From: a virus
Direction: 5' to 3' (one strand)
IMG/VR virus record: IMGVR_UViG_3300020477_001008
Location: 178,647-242,646 of that record
Length of the DNA: 64,000 nucleotides
Shown: positions 9,231 to 17,165 of the stretch, piece by piece
Layout of the letters: every line of letters begins with the position of its first letter
Numbering within the stretch: the first letter of the stretch is position 1
Notes under the pieces: generated by a model
The model's input: the letters and a program-made list of their open reading frames with translations, nothing else
Databases searched by the model: none
What the model was told of the DNA's origin: nothing
Made by a program: the position numbers and the translations under genes

Positions 9231-9813
9231 AGGCTTTTATAAAGATCCAGACTTAAATTTTGATATTAAGAAAATGCAATCAGCATTAAAAGAAGTTGAT
9301 TCAAGAGTAGCAAGACAATCTCCGTTAGGTGAAAGAGATATTAATGCAATTTGTTTAACACAGGTGCCAGGAGATCCAAATTCAATTACTGGCGGTAATG
9401 TTAGAGGATTGTTTTGGACTAAACCAGATAGTACATACGAAGAAGTTCAAAGAGAAGAACCAATTGATGAAACAAAGTATTCAGAATTTGTAAAACTATT
9501 CGAAGACACTTATTTTAAAGATGTGTATGATAGTATATGTAACAAATATAAAATTGGTAGAATTAGATTGTTATGGAAATTACCTCGTACAACTTTAAGT
9601 TGGCATAGAGATCCTGAACCAAGATTACATATTCCTATAGTTACAAACTATGGTGCTCGTATGTGTATTGATGATGTAGTTCATCATATGCCTGCAGATG
9701 GATCAACTTGGATTACTGATAATACAAAATATCATAATGCATTTAATGGTGGAGAAGAAGATAGAGTACATTTAGTTGCCACTGTTTTAGACTTTGATTT
9801 AGCTAAATTCTAA
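9223..9813 (+). CDS. Aspartyl/asparaginyl beta-hydroxylase-like Fe(II)/2OG protein
   Basis: 196 residues. The C-terminal half shows a double-stranded beta-helix signature: SWHRDPEPRLHIPIV gives the first His and Asp and an Arg-x-His, and KYHNAFNGGEEDRVHLVATV supplies the distal His and the 2-oxoglutarate-binding Arg. This fits the Asp/Asn hydroxylase family, which hydroxylates protein side chains or free amino acids using Fe(II), O2 and 2-oxoglutarate. It overlaps the aldehyde dehydrogenase gene and is followed by a promoter-bearing gap. Substrate unknown. Confidence 0.7.
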   Translation: MPKGFYKDPDLNFDIKKMQSALKEVDSRVARQSPLGERDINAICLTQVPGDPNSITGGNVRGLFWTKPDSTYEEVQREEPIDETKYSEFVKLFEDTYFKDVYDSICNKYKIGRIRLLWKLPRTTLSWHRDPEPRLHIPIVTNYGARMCIDDVVHHMPADGSTWITDNTKYHNAFNGGEEDRVHLVATVLDFDLAKF

Positions 9814-9863
9814 CATTTTTTATTTCATCCTCAACAATAACTTACACAACCTACAATATATGC

Positions 9864-9892
9864 TTGACAAAATACAACTTATACACTATATT
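9864..9892 (+). promoter_or_regulatory. Sigma70-type promoter for the porin gene
   Basis: Perfect TTGACA (9864-9869), 17-nt spacer, TATATT (9887-9892). The ~65-nt leader contains a small hairpin (TGTTCC at 9932-9937 with GGAACA at 9944-9949) and a strong AAGGAGG ribosome-binding site at 9953-9959. The hairpin just before the ribosome-binding site could modulate translation. Confidence 0.8.
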
Positions 9893-9964
9893 GTATCTTG
9901 AGTATGAAAAAAATACATACTCTATTTTTAATGTTCCAATGAAGGAACAATTAAGGAGGAAATG

Positions 9965-10891
9965 ATGAGAAAAATAATAAGCACAGCCTTGGTTGTATTA
10001 TTTGCAGGTTTTCTTTTTTCATTAACAGCTTGTAGTGAAGCTGAAGCAGTAGAAACAAATATCTACGGTTCAATAAACTATAAAGTTAGTAATGATGAAG
10101 ACACAAACGGCAAACACAATTTAAAGGCCGAAAATAACTCATCTTATGTTGGTATAGATGCCAGCGAAGGTATAGGCGAAGGCATAACAGGTTTCGCTAA
10201 ATTAGAAGTTGGCGTTGATACTGACGACAGTAATAACAATCCTTTTGATTCAAAGTTAGCCTATGTAGGTTTAAACTTTGGTGAGATTGGATCTGTATCT
10301 GCTGGGCGACAGTCATCTCCGTTCACTGATAATGTTAGTGGAAACACAGATGTATTTGAAGTTTATGGTTCAGGTGCTGATCAAAGTTTGTTCGTAAGAG
10401 ATACAAACACGATTGCGTACTCGAACGTATTAGGCCCACTTACATTTGATGGCTTGGCCAAAATAGATGGATCTACTGGTAAAAGTGGTGTAGATGTTGG
10501 AGAAGCAACAGTTACATACAATGGCAGTACGTTCACAGTATCAGGCGGTATGTCTAATGATAATGTCAATGACATTGATTATTATGGTGTTGGACTTACA
10601 GCAGATGCTTCATCTATAGGGCTTCCAATAACTGTGGGTTATACTCACACGTTAAAAGATGCCGCAACTGATGTAACAGGCAATGAAATCATTGGATCTT
10701 ATTCTACAGGTAATACAACAATTACAGGTGGATACGGTAAAATCGAAGATTCAACAGCATTTTATACTGCCGGTGCATCATTTGGAATAACTGATTCTTT
10801 ATCTACGTATGTTGAGTATGAACATTCAGATAAAACTGGATCATCTAATGATACAGACAATTATTCCACAGGTCTTAAATTTACTTTCTAA
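9965..10891 (+). CDS. Outer-membrane porin-like beta-barrel protein
   Basis: About 308 residues. An N-terminal Sec signal (hydrophobic ~6-22) is followed by the porin opening ETNIYGSINYKVS. The body is beta-strand-rich with typical Gram-negative porin phrases (ENNSSYVGIDASEGIGEG, GEIGSVSAGRQSSPF) and the protein ends in a strand closing with Phe (STGLKFTF), the signature for barrel insertion. A Cys in LTAC within the signal region gives a weak lipobox alternative. I chose ATG 9965, 5 nt from AAGGAGG, over the overlapping ATG 9962. It is expressed from its own promoter. A phage-encoded porin could alter nutrient uptake or block competing phages; both are inference. Confidence 0.85.
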   Translation: MRKIISTALVVLFAGFLFSLTACSEAEAVETNIYGSINYKVSNDEDTNGKHNLKAENNSSYVGIDASEGIGEGITGFAKLEVGVDTDDSNNNPFDSKLAYVGLNFGEIGSVSAGRQSSPFTDNVSGNTDVFEVYGSGADQSLFVRDTNTIAYSNVLGPLTFDGLAKIDGSTGKSGVDVGEATVTYNGSTFTVSGGMSNDNVNDIDYYGVGLTADASSIGLPITVGYTHTLKDAATDVTGNEIIGSYSTGNTTITGGYGKIEDSTAFYTAGASFGITDSLSTYVEYEHSDKTGSSNDTDNYSTGLKFTF

Positions 10892-10903
10892 TTTAAGGCA
10901 TTT

Positions 10904-10917
10904 TCAAGTTAACTTGA
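10904..10917. repeat. Perfect 14-bp palindrome
   Basis: TCAAGTTAACTTGA reads the same on both strands and lies 13 bp after the porin stop. It could be an operator for a dimeric repressor or part of the 3' end of the porin transcript. No other copy was noticed. Confidence 0.5.
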
Positions 10918-10925
10918 GATAAATT

Positions 10926-10959
10926 GGGGGAAAGTTGGACAAACTTTCCACTTTTCCCC
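10926..10959 (+). terminator. Stem-loop terminator after the porin gene
   Basis: GGGGGAAAG (10926-10934) pairs with CTTTTCCCC (10951-10959) over 9 bp with one G-U. A second nested hairpin can form in the loop (AAAGTT with AACTTT). A T-rich tract (10967-10972) follows shortly after, interleaved with the next promoter. Confidence 0.6.
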
Positions 10960-10961
10960 TC

Positions 10962-10989
10962 TTGACTTTTTTAAATTAATGTTTATATT
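10962..10989 (+). promoter_or_regulatory. Promoter for hsp20
   Basis: TTGACT (10962-10967), 16-nt spacer, TATATT (10984-10989), then a ~65-nt leader with AAGGAGGAG before the ATG at 11063. It immediately follows the porin terminator, so Hsp20 is an independent transcription unit. Confidence 0.65.
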
Positions 10990-11062
10990 AGTATAAATAA
11001 CTTTGTAGATTGCTTTAGATAGGATCTACATTACATAAACTTGCTTAAAAGGAGGAGTTAAA

Positions 11063-11506
11063 ATGACAAAAAATCTATCTATTTTTAATCAATTAAGACC
11101 AATAACAATAGGGTTCGATAATATATTTGACCATTTTGAGAATATGTTTGACGGAAACGTTATGACTATTCCACAAGTAAATTATCCACCATACAATATT
11201 GTAAGAACAGGAGACAACACTTATGATATTGAGTTAGCATTAGCAGGATTCAGCAAAGAAGATATTAATGTTGAATATGAAAATAATGTACTAACAGTAA
11301 AATCAATTAAAAAGGCAGAAGAAACAGAAGAACAAGCTGATGGAGTTATCCATAGAGGTATTTCTAAAAGAATGTTTTCTAAATCTTTTACAGTTGCCGA
11401 TGAAGTTGAGGTTAAAGGTGCAGAACTTAAAGATGGTTTGCTTAAAGTTTCTTTGGAAAGAATTATTCCAGAAGCTAAAAAGCCAAGAACTATCAAAATA
11501 AAATAA
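11063..11506 (+). CDS. Small heat-shock protein (Hsp20/IbpA type)
   Basis: 147 residues. The N-terminal arm (SIFNQLRPITIGFDNIFDHF) resembles IbpA-type proteins. An alpha-crystallin domain runs ~45-140, with YDIELALAGFSKEDINVEYENN and ELKDGLLKVSLER, and the C-terminal tail ends KKPRTIKIK, carrying the I-x-I motif that mediates oligomer assembly. Small heat-shock proteins hold unfolded clients for DnaK refolding. Hsp20 genes are common in T4-like marine phages. Located just before phage dnaK with its own promoter and ribosome-binding site. Confidence 0.93.
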   Translation: MTKNLSIFNQLRPITIGFDNIFDHFENMFDGNVMTIPQVNYPPYNIVRTGDNTYDIELALAGFSKEDINVEYENNVLTVKSIKKAEETEEQADGVIHRGISKRMFSKSFTVADEVEVKGAELKDGLLKVSLERIIPEAKKPRTIKIK

Positions 11507-11521
11507 AGACTTGATTAAGGG

Positions 11522-11541
11522 TAGGGTGTTTAGGCACCCTA
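11522..11541 (+). terminator. Hairpin between hsp20 and dnaK
   Basis: TAGGGTG (11522-11528), loop TTTAGG, CACCCTA (11535-11541): a perfect 7-bp stem. The following sequence (TCTAAAAGG) is not a U-tract, so it may be a weak terminator, an attenuator or a 5' structure of the dnaK leader. Confidence 0.45.
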
Positions 11542-11599
11542 TCTAAAAGGTCGTAAATTAAAAAAACGTGCTTATATATAAAGGCGTAAAGGAGAAAAG

Positions 11600-13492
11600 A
11601 TGAGTAAAATAATTGGAATAGACTTAGGTACTACAAACTCTTGCGTTTCAGTAATGGAGGGTAAAGGTGCTAAAGTAATCGAAAATGCTGAAGGAAATAG
11701 AACAACACCTTCAGTTGTATCATTTGGAGATGAAAGATTAGTAGGTACACCGGCTAAAAGACAAGCGGTAACAAATCCAACTAATACAATTTTTGCAACC
11801 AAAAGATTAATTGGAAGAAAGTTTGATGGAGATTCTGTACAAAAAGATATACAGACATCACCATTTAAAATAGTAAAAGCAGATAACGGAGATGCTTGGG
11901 TAGAAAGTAATGGTGAAAAATACTCACCAAGTCAAATCTCAGCTTTCGTTTTACAAAAAATGAAAGAGACTGCTGAAAAGTATTTGGGACAAGAAGTAAC
12001 TAAAGCAGTTATTACCGTTCCTGCATACTTTAATGATTCACAAAGACAAGCAACTAAAGACGCAGGTAAAATTGCAGGACTTGATGTTGAACGTATAGTA
12101 AATGAACCAACAGCGGCGGCACTTGCTTATGGGCTTGATAAAAAGAAATCAGGTACAGTAGCAGTATACGATTTAGGTGGTGGTACATTTGATATTTCTA
12201 TATTAGAAATTGGCGATGGAGTATTTGAAGTTAAATCAACAAATGGTGATACATCATTAGGTGGTGAAGACTTTGATAATGTTTTAGTCAACTATATTGT
12301 TAGTGAATTTAAAAAAGATTCAGGTGTAGATTTAAAAAATGATAATCTTGCACTTCAACGTGTAAGAGAAGCGGCGGAAAAAGCAAAATGTGAATTATCA
12401 TCTGCAACACAAACAGATATTAGTTTACCATTTATTACCGCTGATAAATCTGGACCAAAACATTTAAATCTTAAACTTACAAGAGCTAAATTTGAAGCAC
12501 TTGTTGATAGTTTAATTGATAAAACACTAGAACCTTGTAAGACTGCCTTAAAAGATGCAGAACTTTCAGCAGGAGATATTAATGAAGTAATACTTGTTGG
12601 TGGTATGACAAGAATGCCAAAAGTTGAACAAGCAGTTAAAAACTTCTTTGGAAAAGATCCACATAAAGGAGTTAATCCAGATGAGGTAGTGGCAATTGGT
12701 GCCGCGATACAAGCCGGTGTGCTTCAAGGAGATGTAAAAGATGTATTGTTGTTAGACGTTACACCTTTATCACTTGGTATTGAAACATTAGGTAGTGTAT
12801 GTACAAAACTGATTGAAAAGAATACAACTATTCCTACAAGAAAAAGCCAAGTATTCTCTACAGCAGAAGATAGCCAACCTGCTGTTTCAATAAGAGTACT
12901 ACAAGGTGAAAGAGAAATGGCCGCTGATAATAAGTTATTAGGTAACTTTGAATTAGTTGGTATTGCACCTGCTCCAAGAGGAGTTCCACAAATCGAAGTA
13001 ACATTTGATATTGATGCAAATGGTATTGTAAATGTATCTGCTAAAGATAAAGGTACAGGCAAAGAACAAAAAATACAAATACAAGCATCAGGTGGATTGT
13101 CAGATGATGAAATTGACAAAATGGTTAAAGACGCAGAAGCAAATAAAGATGCTGATAAAAAGAAAAGAGAAGAAGTAGATACTAAAAACCAAGGAGATAC
13201 TTTAGTTCACTCTGTTGAAAAACAGTTAAAAGAACACGGAGACAAGTTATCTGCTGAAGATAAAAGTAAACTTGAAGAAGATGTTAATGCATTAAAAGAA
13301 GCATTAAAGTCTGACAATAGTGATGCTATTAAAGATAAAGTAAAATCTTTAACAGAGTCAGCAATGAAACTTGGTGAAGCAGTATACAAATCACAACAAT
13401 CAGAACAACCACAGCAAGAACAAAAAACAAAAGACGATAATGTAGTTGATGCTGATTTCGAAGAAGTCAATAAAAAAGACAGCAAACAGTAA
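11600..13492 (+). CDS. dnaK: DnaK (Hsp70) chaperone
   Basis: 630 residues, full length. The ATPase domain begins [15 protein letters not shown] and contains [15 protein letters not shown] and [12 protein letters not shown]. The substrate-binding domain holds [13 protein letters not shown] and [12 protein letters not shown] helical lid and an acidic tail ending near [12 protein letters not shown] match bacterial DnaK. A strong AAAGGAG site precedes the ATG. Hsp70 drives ATP-dependent folding with DnaJ and GrpE; neither is in the window, so host cochaperones are presumably used. Flanked by a hairpin upstream and a clear terminator downstream, so it is a single-gene unit. A complete phage-encoded Hsp70 is unusual. 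Confidence 0.97.
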   Translation: MSKIIGIDLGTTNSCVSVMEGKGAKVIENAEGNRTTPSVVSFGDERLVGTPAKRQAVTNPTNTIFATKRLIGRKFDGDSVQKDIQTSPFKIVKADNGDAWVESNGEKYSPSQISAFVLQKMKETAEKYLGQEVTKAVITVPAYFNDSQRQATKDAGKIAGLDVERIVNEPTAAALAYGLDKKKSGTVAVYDLGGGTFDISILEIGDGVFEVKSTNGDTSLGGEDFDNVLVNYIVSEFKKDSGVDLKNDNLALQRVREAAEKAKCELSSATQTDISLPFITADKSGPKHLNLKLTRAKFEALVDSLIDKTLEPCKTALKDAELSAGDINEVILVGGMTRMPKVEQAVKNFFGKDPHKGVNPDEVVAIGAAIQAGVLQGDVKDVLLLDVTPLSLGIETLGSVCTKLIEKNTTIPTRKSQVFSTAEDSQPAVSIRVLQGEREMAADNKLLGNFELVGIAPAPRGVPQIEVTFDIDANGIVNVSAKDKGTGKEQKIQIQASGGLSDDEIDKMVKDAEANKDADKKKREEVDTKNQGDTLVHSVEKQLKEHGDKLSAEDKSKLEEDVNALKEALKSDNSDAIKDKVKSLTESAMKLGEAVYKSQQSEQPQQEQKTKDDNVVDADFEEVNKKDSKQ

Positions 13493-13496
13493 AGTT

Positions 13497-13520
13497 ATTT
13501 CCCCCTTAATTGGGGGAAAT
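13497..13520. terminator. Strong palindromic terminator after dnaK
   Basis: ATTTCCCCC TTAATT GGGGGAAAT: a perfect 9-bp stem with a 6-nt loop, 5 nt after the dnaK stop. A-rich and T-rich flanks on both arms would allow termination in either direction. Confidence 0.8.
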
Positions 13521-13539
13521 TCTAGATAAGTACTACTAT

Positions 13540-13704
13540 ATGAAATTTATGGTATTACTATTTTTTGTGTTAGTAGTTGGTTGTGCAAACAACAAAGTAA
13601 GAATTAACGAATCATACCAAATGGAAAAGCCATATACCTACCCTGAAGAAAGGAATGTATTACAGGCAGTTCCAATTATTCCTGTACACATTGAAAGATT
13701 ATGA
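13540..13704 (+). CDS. Small lipoprotein (54 residues)
   Basis: I chose ATG 13540 (MKFMVLLFFVLVVGCANN); the frame is also open upstream from a TTG at 13510, but that lies inside the terminator. A hydrophobic stretch ends in a lipobox-like VVGC, so a lipidated periplasmic or outer-membrane peptide is predicted. The mature part is short and Pro-rich with no known domain. It overlaps the next gene by 4 nt. A spanin-like or entry-exclusion role is possible but unproven. Confidence 0.65.
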   Translation: MKFMVLLFFVLVVGCANNKVRINESYQMEKPYTYPEERNVLQAVPIIPVHIERL

Positions 13705-14033
13705 TTAAGATTATTATTTTAGCATATATGATGAATACAAACCCAATGGCAACAGCAGAAGAATTCCAAATGGGTAAAACATTTGAAACAATGGAAGCTT
13801 GTAAAAGAGAATTAACTTTGCAATCAAGAGGTATACCTCAAGTTTATGATGTCACTTGGGACTTTGTAGTTCAAGGTGATTTTAAATGGGATTGGGTAAT
13901 TGCGGCCTGTGTAGATGAATCAACCGGAGAAAAATTTAAAGTATTTCCTGCGTATGATAACGGTGTACCAGAAGGCATTGACGAACTTCTTAAAGCAACT
14001 GAAGAAGGATATGTACCAGGATTAGATGCATAA
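13701..14033 (+). CDS. Unknown 110-residue protein, possibly exported
   Basis: Starts inside the stop of the lipoprotein gene. The N-terminus (MIKIIILAYMMNTNPMATAEEF) has a short hydrophobic run resembling a weak signal peptide ending in ATA-EE. The rest is soluble, with two cysteines (MEACKREL and IAACVDES) that could form a disulfide in the periplasm. No domain recognised. Function unknown. Confidence 0.6.
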   Translation: MIKIIILAYMMNTNPMATAEEFQMGKTFETMEACKRELTLQSRGIPQVYDVTWDFVVQGDFKWDWVIAACVDESTGEKFKVFPAYDNGVPEGIDELLKATEEGYVPGLDA

Positions 14034-14086
14034 TTAAACCTGTAACATACTTTTTTCGTTGCATTAGTTAAAATAACACTTTATAC

Positions 14087-14092
14087 TAAATA
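14087..14092 (+). promoter_or_regulatory. Late promoter box before the ExbB-like gene
   Basis: TAAATA with 5 nt (TTATT) to the ATG at 14098, the same arrangement as at sufS. An overlapping sigma70-like set (TTGCAT 14059-14064, 17 nt, TATACT 14082-14087) could also act here, giving a leader of only a few nucleotides. Confidence 0.55.
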
Positions 14093-14097
14093 TTATT

Positions 14098-14700
14098 ATG
14101 AATAGATCCATTTTTTCAAAATACAATATATTTCTAGAGTGGTGGTGGTTTTTCTGCTCACTTATCTTAATTTTCTTTGTACTAGGAACAGTTAACTTAT
14201 ACGAAATAGTATGGAATGCTGACCAAACTAAAATATCTTATATTATTTTAGCATTGTTTGGTGCAGTATCAGTATTTTGTGGACGCGAAGCTTGGAAACT
14301 CTCTAAACTTAAAAGAGATAACTTAGATGCTGAAGTGTCTCTTAAAACAAAATATGAGACTGGTTGGTTTGCAAGTGAGATATGTTTAACATTAGGTTTG
14401 ATTGGAACGGTAAGTGGATTTATCTTAATGTTATATGGAGCATTCTCTGATTTGAACATTTCAGATCCTCATAGTGTTCAAGAAAGTTTAGGTAAAATGA
14501 GTGTAGGGATGAGTACAGCTCTATACACGACATTAGTTGGTTTGATATGTAGTGTATTATTGAAATTACAATTTTTTAGATTAGAAATGCATTTAGACAC
14601 TTACATAAAACATAGAGCAGTTGTATACAAAGCTAGGCTTATGGAAGAAGCACAAAAACTTACGGACCAAACTAATGAATCGAGATCGTTACAAGACTAG
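14098..14700 (+). CDS. MotA/TolQ/ExbB-family proton-channel-like membrane protein
   Basis: 200 residues with about four hydrophobic segments: ~15-36, ~46-65, ~98-118 and ~140-165. The third and fourth carry the family signature: ICLTLGLIGTVSGFILM, then a loop, then KMSVGMSTALYTTLVGLIC. In this superfamily a pentamer surrounds two copies of an ExbD/TolR/MotB-type partner and converts proton flow into rotation or force. The next gene overlaps it by 26 nt and looks like that partner. A late-type promoter box precedes it, suggesting late expression. The work it performs (envelope energisation, exclusion, DNA transport or lysis) is unknown. Confidence 0.75.
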   Translation: MNRSIFSKYNIFLEWWWFFCSLILIFFVLGTVNLYEIVWNADQTKISYIILALFGAVSVFCGREAWKLSKLKRDNLDAEVSLKTKYETGWFASEICLTLGLIGTVSGFILMLYGAFSDLNISDPHSVQESLGKMSVGMSTALYTTLVGLICSVLLKLQFFRLEMHLDTYIKHRAVVYKARLMEEAQKLTDQTNESRSLQD

Positions 14701-15313
14701 TATAGCATTTATTGATTTGCTTTTTAACATAACCATTGGACTGGCTATGTTGTTTATCATTGCATTTCTTTTAATAAATCCAATTGCTAAAAAAGGTGAT
14801 ATCATTGTTAATGCAGAATTTATTATTACTATGTCTTGGCCAAAAGAAAGTAAAGACGATATTGATTTATATGTAATGGATCCAGCTGGAAATATAGTTT
14901 ATTTTAGAGATAAAGATAATGGTTTGATGCACTTAGATAGAGATGATTTAGGTGATAAAAATGATCAGATATCTACTGATGCAGGAATTATTAGTTTTGA
15001 TTTAAATGAAGAACACTTAACAATAAGAGGAATAGTGCCTGGCGAATATATTGTAAATGCACATTGGTATTCAAAAGCAACGTATTCATTTAAAACACAA
15101 GAAGGTAATAAGTATGAACCAAGTGATACGATTCCAGTAACTATTAAGGTAGAAAAATTAAATCCTTATTCTGTAGTTTATGTTGATACTAGAGTATTTT
15201 CTAAAGCTGGTGAAGAACAAACATTTCTTAGATTTTATGTAGATGCAAAAGGTAATGTAACAAAGAAAAACAATTTAGCTAAAGCTTTAGTTATGGGAGG
15301 CGATAGTAATTAA
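14675..15313 (+). CDS. ExbD/TolR-like single-span protein with large extracytoplasmic domain
   Basis: ATG 14675 gives ~212 residues (MNRDRYKTSIAFIDLLF...); the same frame is open farther upstream, but this start places the signature at the N-terminus. One transmembrane helix (~11-32) begins with FIDLLFNITIGL, resembling the ExbD/TolR helix in which the Asp in 'ID' carries protons. Instead of the small TolR domain it has a ~170-residue beta-rich domain with DIDLYVMDPAGNIVYFRDKDN, resembling DUF2135/YfaP-type folds. Overlaps the ExbB-like gene by 26 nt and is followed immediately by a third membrane gene. Most likely the stator-partner of a phage-encoded motor unit (inference). Confidence 0.65.
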   Translation: MNRDRYKTSIAFIDLLFNITIGLAMLFIIAFLLINPIAKKGDIIVNAEFIITMSWPKESKDDIDLYVMDPAGNIVYFRDKDNGLMHLDRDDLGDKNDQISTDAGIISFDLNEEHLTIRGIVPGEYIVNAHWYSKATYSFKTQEGNKYEPSDTIPVTIKVEKLNPYSVVYVDTRVFSKAGEEQTFLRFYVDAKGNVTKKNNLAKALVMGGDSN

Positions 15314-15838
15314 ATGGATATAATCACAGGACATATAGCAGTTATAATCAGTATAGCAATTTTAATTAGTTTTGTTATATTAGCAATCGTTAAAAGACCT
15401 AAAGTAAAACTTTTTGTTAAGATTGCATCTACTACAATGGCAGTTGGAACTGTTATTGCTTTATATTTTGCTTTAGAAACTATGTATGGATGGCCTTGGA
15501 AAACCACTTTCCCAACTGGAAAATATACATATATCAGTCATACCGTTAGTGCAGATGAAGAGGAAATTTACATATGGCTAATTGATAGGAATAAAACTAG
15601 TGACTATGCTTTTTGGCAAAAATGGTTAATTAATGATAGACAACCAAGGAACATTAGTGTATTATATGATGATATGTTACACGAACAGCTACAAAAAATT
15701 CAAGAAATGGCGGCTGGACAACCATATCCGGTTGAACTAAAATCTATGAAATTAAAAGATGTAAAAGAAGGTGAAATAAATCGTTCGGATGAAACTTTAA
15801 ATTATATCTTACCAGATGTCAACATACAGGCAAAATAA
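15314..15838 (+). CDS. Membrane protein, third gene of the ExbB/ExbD-like module
   Basis: 174 residues. Two hydrophobic helices at the N-terminus (~6-27 and ~34-54) and a soluble C-terminal domain that is likely periplasmic (GKYTYISHTVSADEEEIYIWLID). Starts directly after the ExbD-like stop and overlaps clpS by one base. No family recognised. Constant linkage suggests it is an accessory subunit of the motor-like complex. Confidence 0.6.
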   Translation: MDIITGHIAVIISIAILISFVILAIVKRPKVKLFVKIASTTMAVGTVIALYFALETMYGWPWKTTFPTGKYTYISHTVSADEEEIYIWLIDRNKTSDYAFWQKWLINDRQPRNISVLYDDMLHEQLQKIQEMAAGQPYPVELKSMKLKDVKEGEINRSDETLNYILPDVNIQAK

Positions 15839-16140
15839 TGACTGAAGAAAAATCAAATCAGCAAGTACAAACAGATGTAGAAATAAAAGAACCAAGTAGA
15901 TATAATGTTCTGTTTATGAATGATGATTATACACCAATTGATTTTGTTCAACAATTATTAACAGATATATTTTATCATAAGCCTGATGATGCATCAGAAT
16001 TAGCAAAATTAATTCACGAAAAAGGTAAAGCAATTGTAGGAACATATACATATGAGGTTGCTGAACAAAAATCAATAGAATCAACAACGATGGCTAGATC
16101 CGCTGGACATCCTTTACAAGTAACAATAGAACAAGAATAA
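15838..16140 (+). CDS. clpS: ClpS adaptor protein
   Basis: 100 residues with a disordered N-terminal tail and the ClpS core: YNVLFMNDDYTPIDFVQQLL (the NDDYTP motif that binds N-degrons, with downstream VQQLL) and GKAIVGTYTYEVAEQKS, close to the family pattern. ClpS delivers N-end-rule substrates to ClpA in bacteria and to ClpC in plastids. No ClpA is seen here, and phage ClpX is not its usual partner. Hence either host ClpA is redirected or another Clp ATPase is encoded elsewhere. Coupled by one-base overlaps to both neighbours. Confidence 0.93.
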   Translation: MTEEKSNQQVQTDVEIKEPSRYNVLFMNDDYTPIDFVQQLLTDIFYHKPDDASELAKLIHEKGKAIVGTYTYEVAEQKSIESTTMARSAGHPLQVTIEQE

Positions 16141-17108
16141 TGTTTAGATTTTTTACCGCTAGAAAATGGCTATTATGGGCCTGGTTAGGTTCTGCTATTA
16201 TTTTAGGATCACTTTGGGTACAAGTAGAAATTGATGTTAAAATAAATGAATGGTTTGGTGTGTTTTATGATATGATTCAAAAAGCACTTGCAACACCGAA
16301 TGCAATTACAATAGAAGAATACTTTGGAAGTTTATTATCGTTTATAACACTTGCAGGAATATATGTTGGTGTTTATGTTTTAATAAGTTATTTTACAGCA
16401 CACTTTCTTTTTAGATGGCGTACAGCAATGGTAGAATGGTACCATAGTGTTTACGATAAAGCTCGTAAAATTGAAGGTGCGGCACAACGGGTTCAAGAAG
16501 ATACAATTAAATTTAGTCGTATTATGGAAGGACTTGGTACAAGTCTAATTGAAGCTATAATGATTTTAATTCAATTTATTCCAATCTTATTTGGTTTAAG
16601 TATTGGTATACCAATTTTCTTTTTTGGTGATTGGGAATATGGATTAATAGTTGGTGCATTAGTTTGGACAATTGGTGGTACTGTATTCTTGATTGGATTA
16701 GGATGGTTATTACGACTAGTTGGTGTAGAATATGATATACAAAAGAAAGAGGCCGCATATAGAAAAATACTTGTAATAGCAGAAGACGATAATACTGTAA
16801 GACCAAAAACAATTAATGAGTTGTTTGATGATGTCCGACAAATTCACTTTTTAAGTTATCTACGTTATCTATATTTTAATATTGGGCGAATGGCATACTT
16901 ACAAGCCAATGTTTTATCAGCCTATGTATTTTTAGCACCAGCCATAGTTGCTGGAGTAATGACACTTGGAGTTATGCAACAAATTATAAGAGCATTTGGA
17001 AGAGTTGAAGGTTCTATGCAATATTTGTTAAAAGCTTGGCCAACAATCATTGAATTAATGAGTGTTTATAGAAGATTACGAGAATTCGAAGCTAAATTAC
17101 CAAAATAA
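16140..17108 (+). CDS. SbmA/BacA-family peptide transporter
   Basis: 322 residues (host SbmA is ~400). Multi-spanning membrane protein with family signatures: RWRTAMVEWYHSVYDKARKIEGAAQRVQEDTIKFS, written here as RWRTAMVEWYHSVYDK then IEGAAQRVQEDTIKFS, and later RLVGVEYDIQKKEAAYRKIL. SbmA/BacA proteins import proline-rich and other antimicrobial peptides and some modified peptide antibiotics using proton motive force. Coupled to clpS by a one-base overlap. A transporter for modified peptides in the same genome as thirteen radical SAM enzymes is suggestive but no direct link is shown. Confidence 0.85.
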   Translation: MFRFFTARKWLLWAWLGSAIILGSLWVQVEIDVKINEWFGVFYDMIQKALATPNAITIEEYFGSLLSFITLAGIYVGVYVLISYFTAHFLFRWRTAMVEWYHSVYDKARKIEGAAQRVQEDTIKFSRIMEGLGTSLIEAIMILIQFIPILFGLSIGIPIFFFGDWEYGLIVGALVWTIGGTVFLIGLGWLLRLVGVEYDIQKKEAAYRKILVIAEDDNTVRPKTINELFDDVRQIHFLSYLRYLYFNIGRMAYLQANVLSAYVFLAPAIVAGVMTLGVMQQIIRAFGRVEGSMQYLLKAWPTIIELMSVYRRLREFEAKLPK

Positions 17109-17114
17109 TCATAC

Positions 17115-17143
17115 TTTACAAATAGTAAATATTGTAGTACAAT
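17115..17143 (+). promoter_or_regulatory. Promoter for the Nfu/DUF59 genes
   Basis: TTTACA (17115-17120), 17-nt spacer, TACAAT (17138-17143), about 22 nt before the Nfu ATG, with AGGA as a ribosome-binding site in the leader. Confidence 0.6.
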
Positions 17144-17165
17144 AATTAAAAAATAGGAATGAATA

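Noticed and set aside
13510-13539. TTG start at 13510 for the small lipoprotein gene.
   Set aside because: It lies inside the dnaK terminator stem and would put charged residues before the signal peptide. ATG 13540 gives a proper lipoprotein signal.
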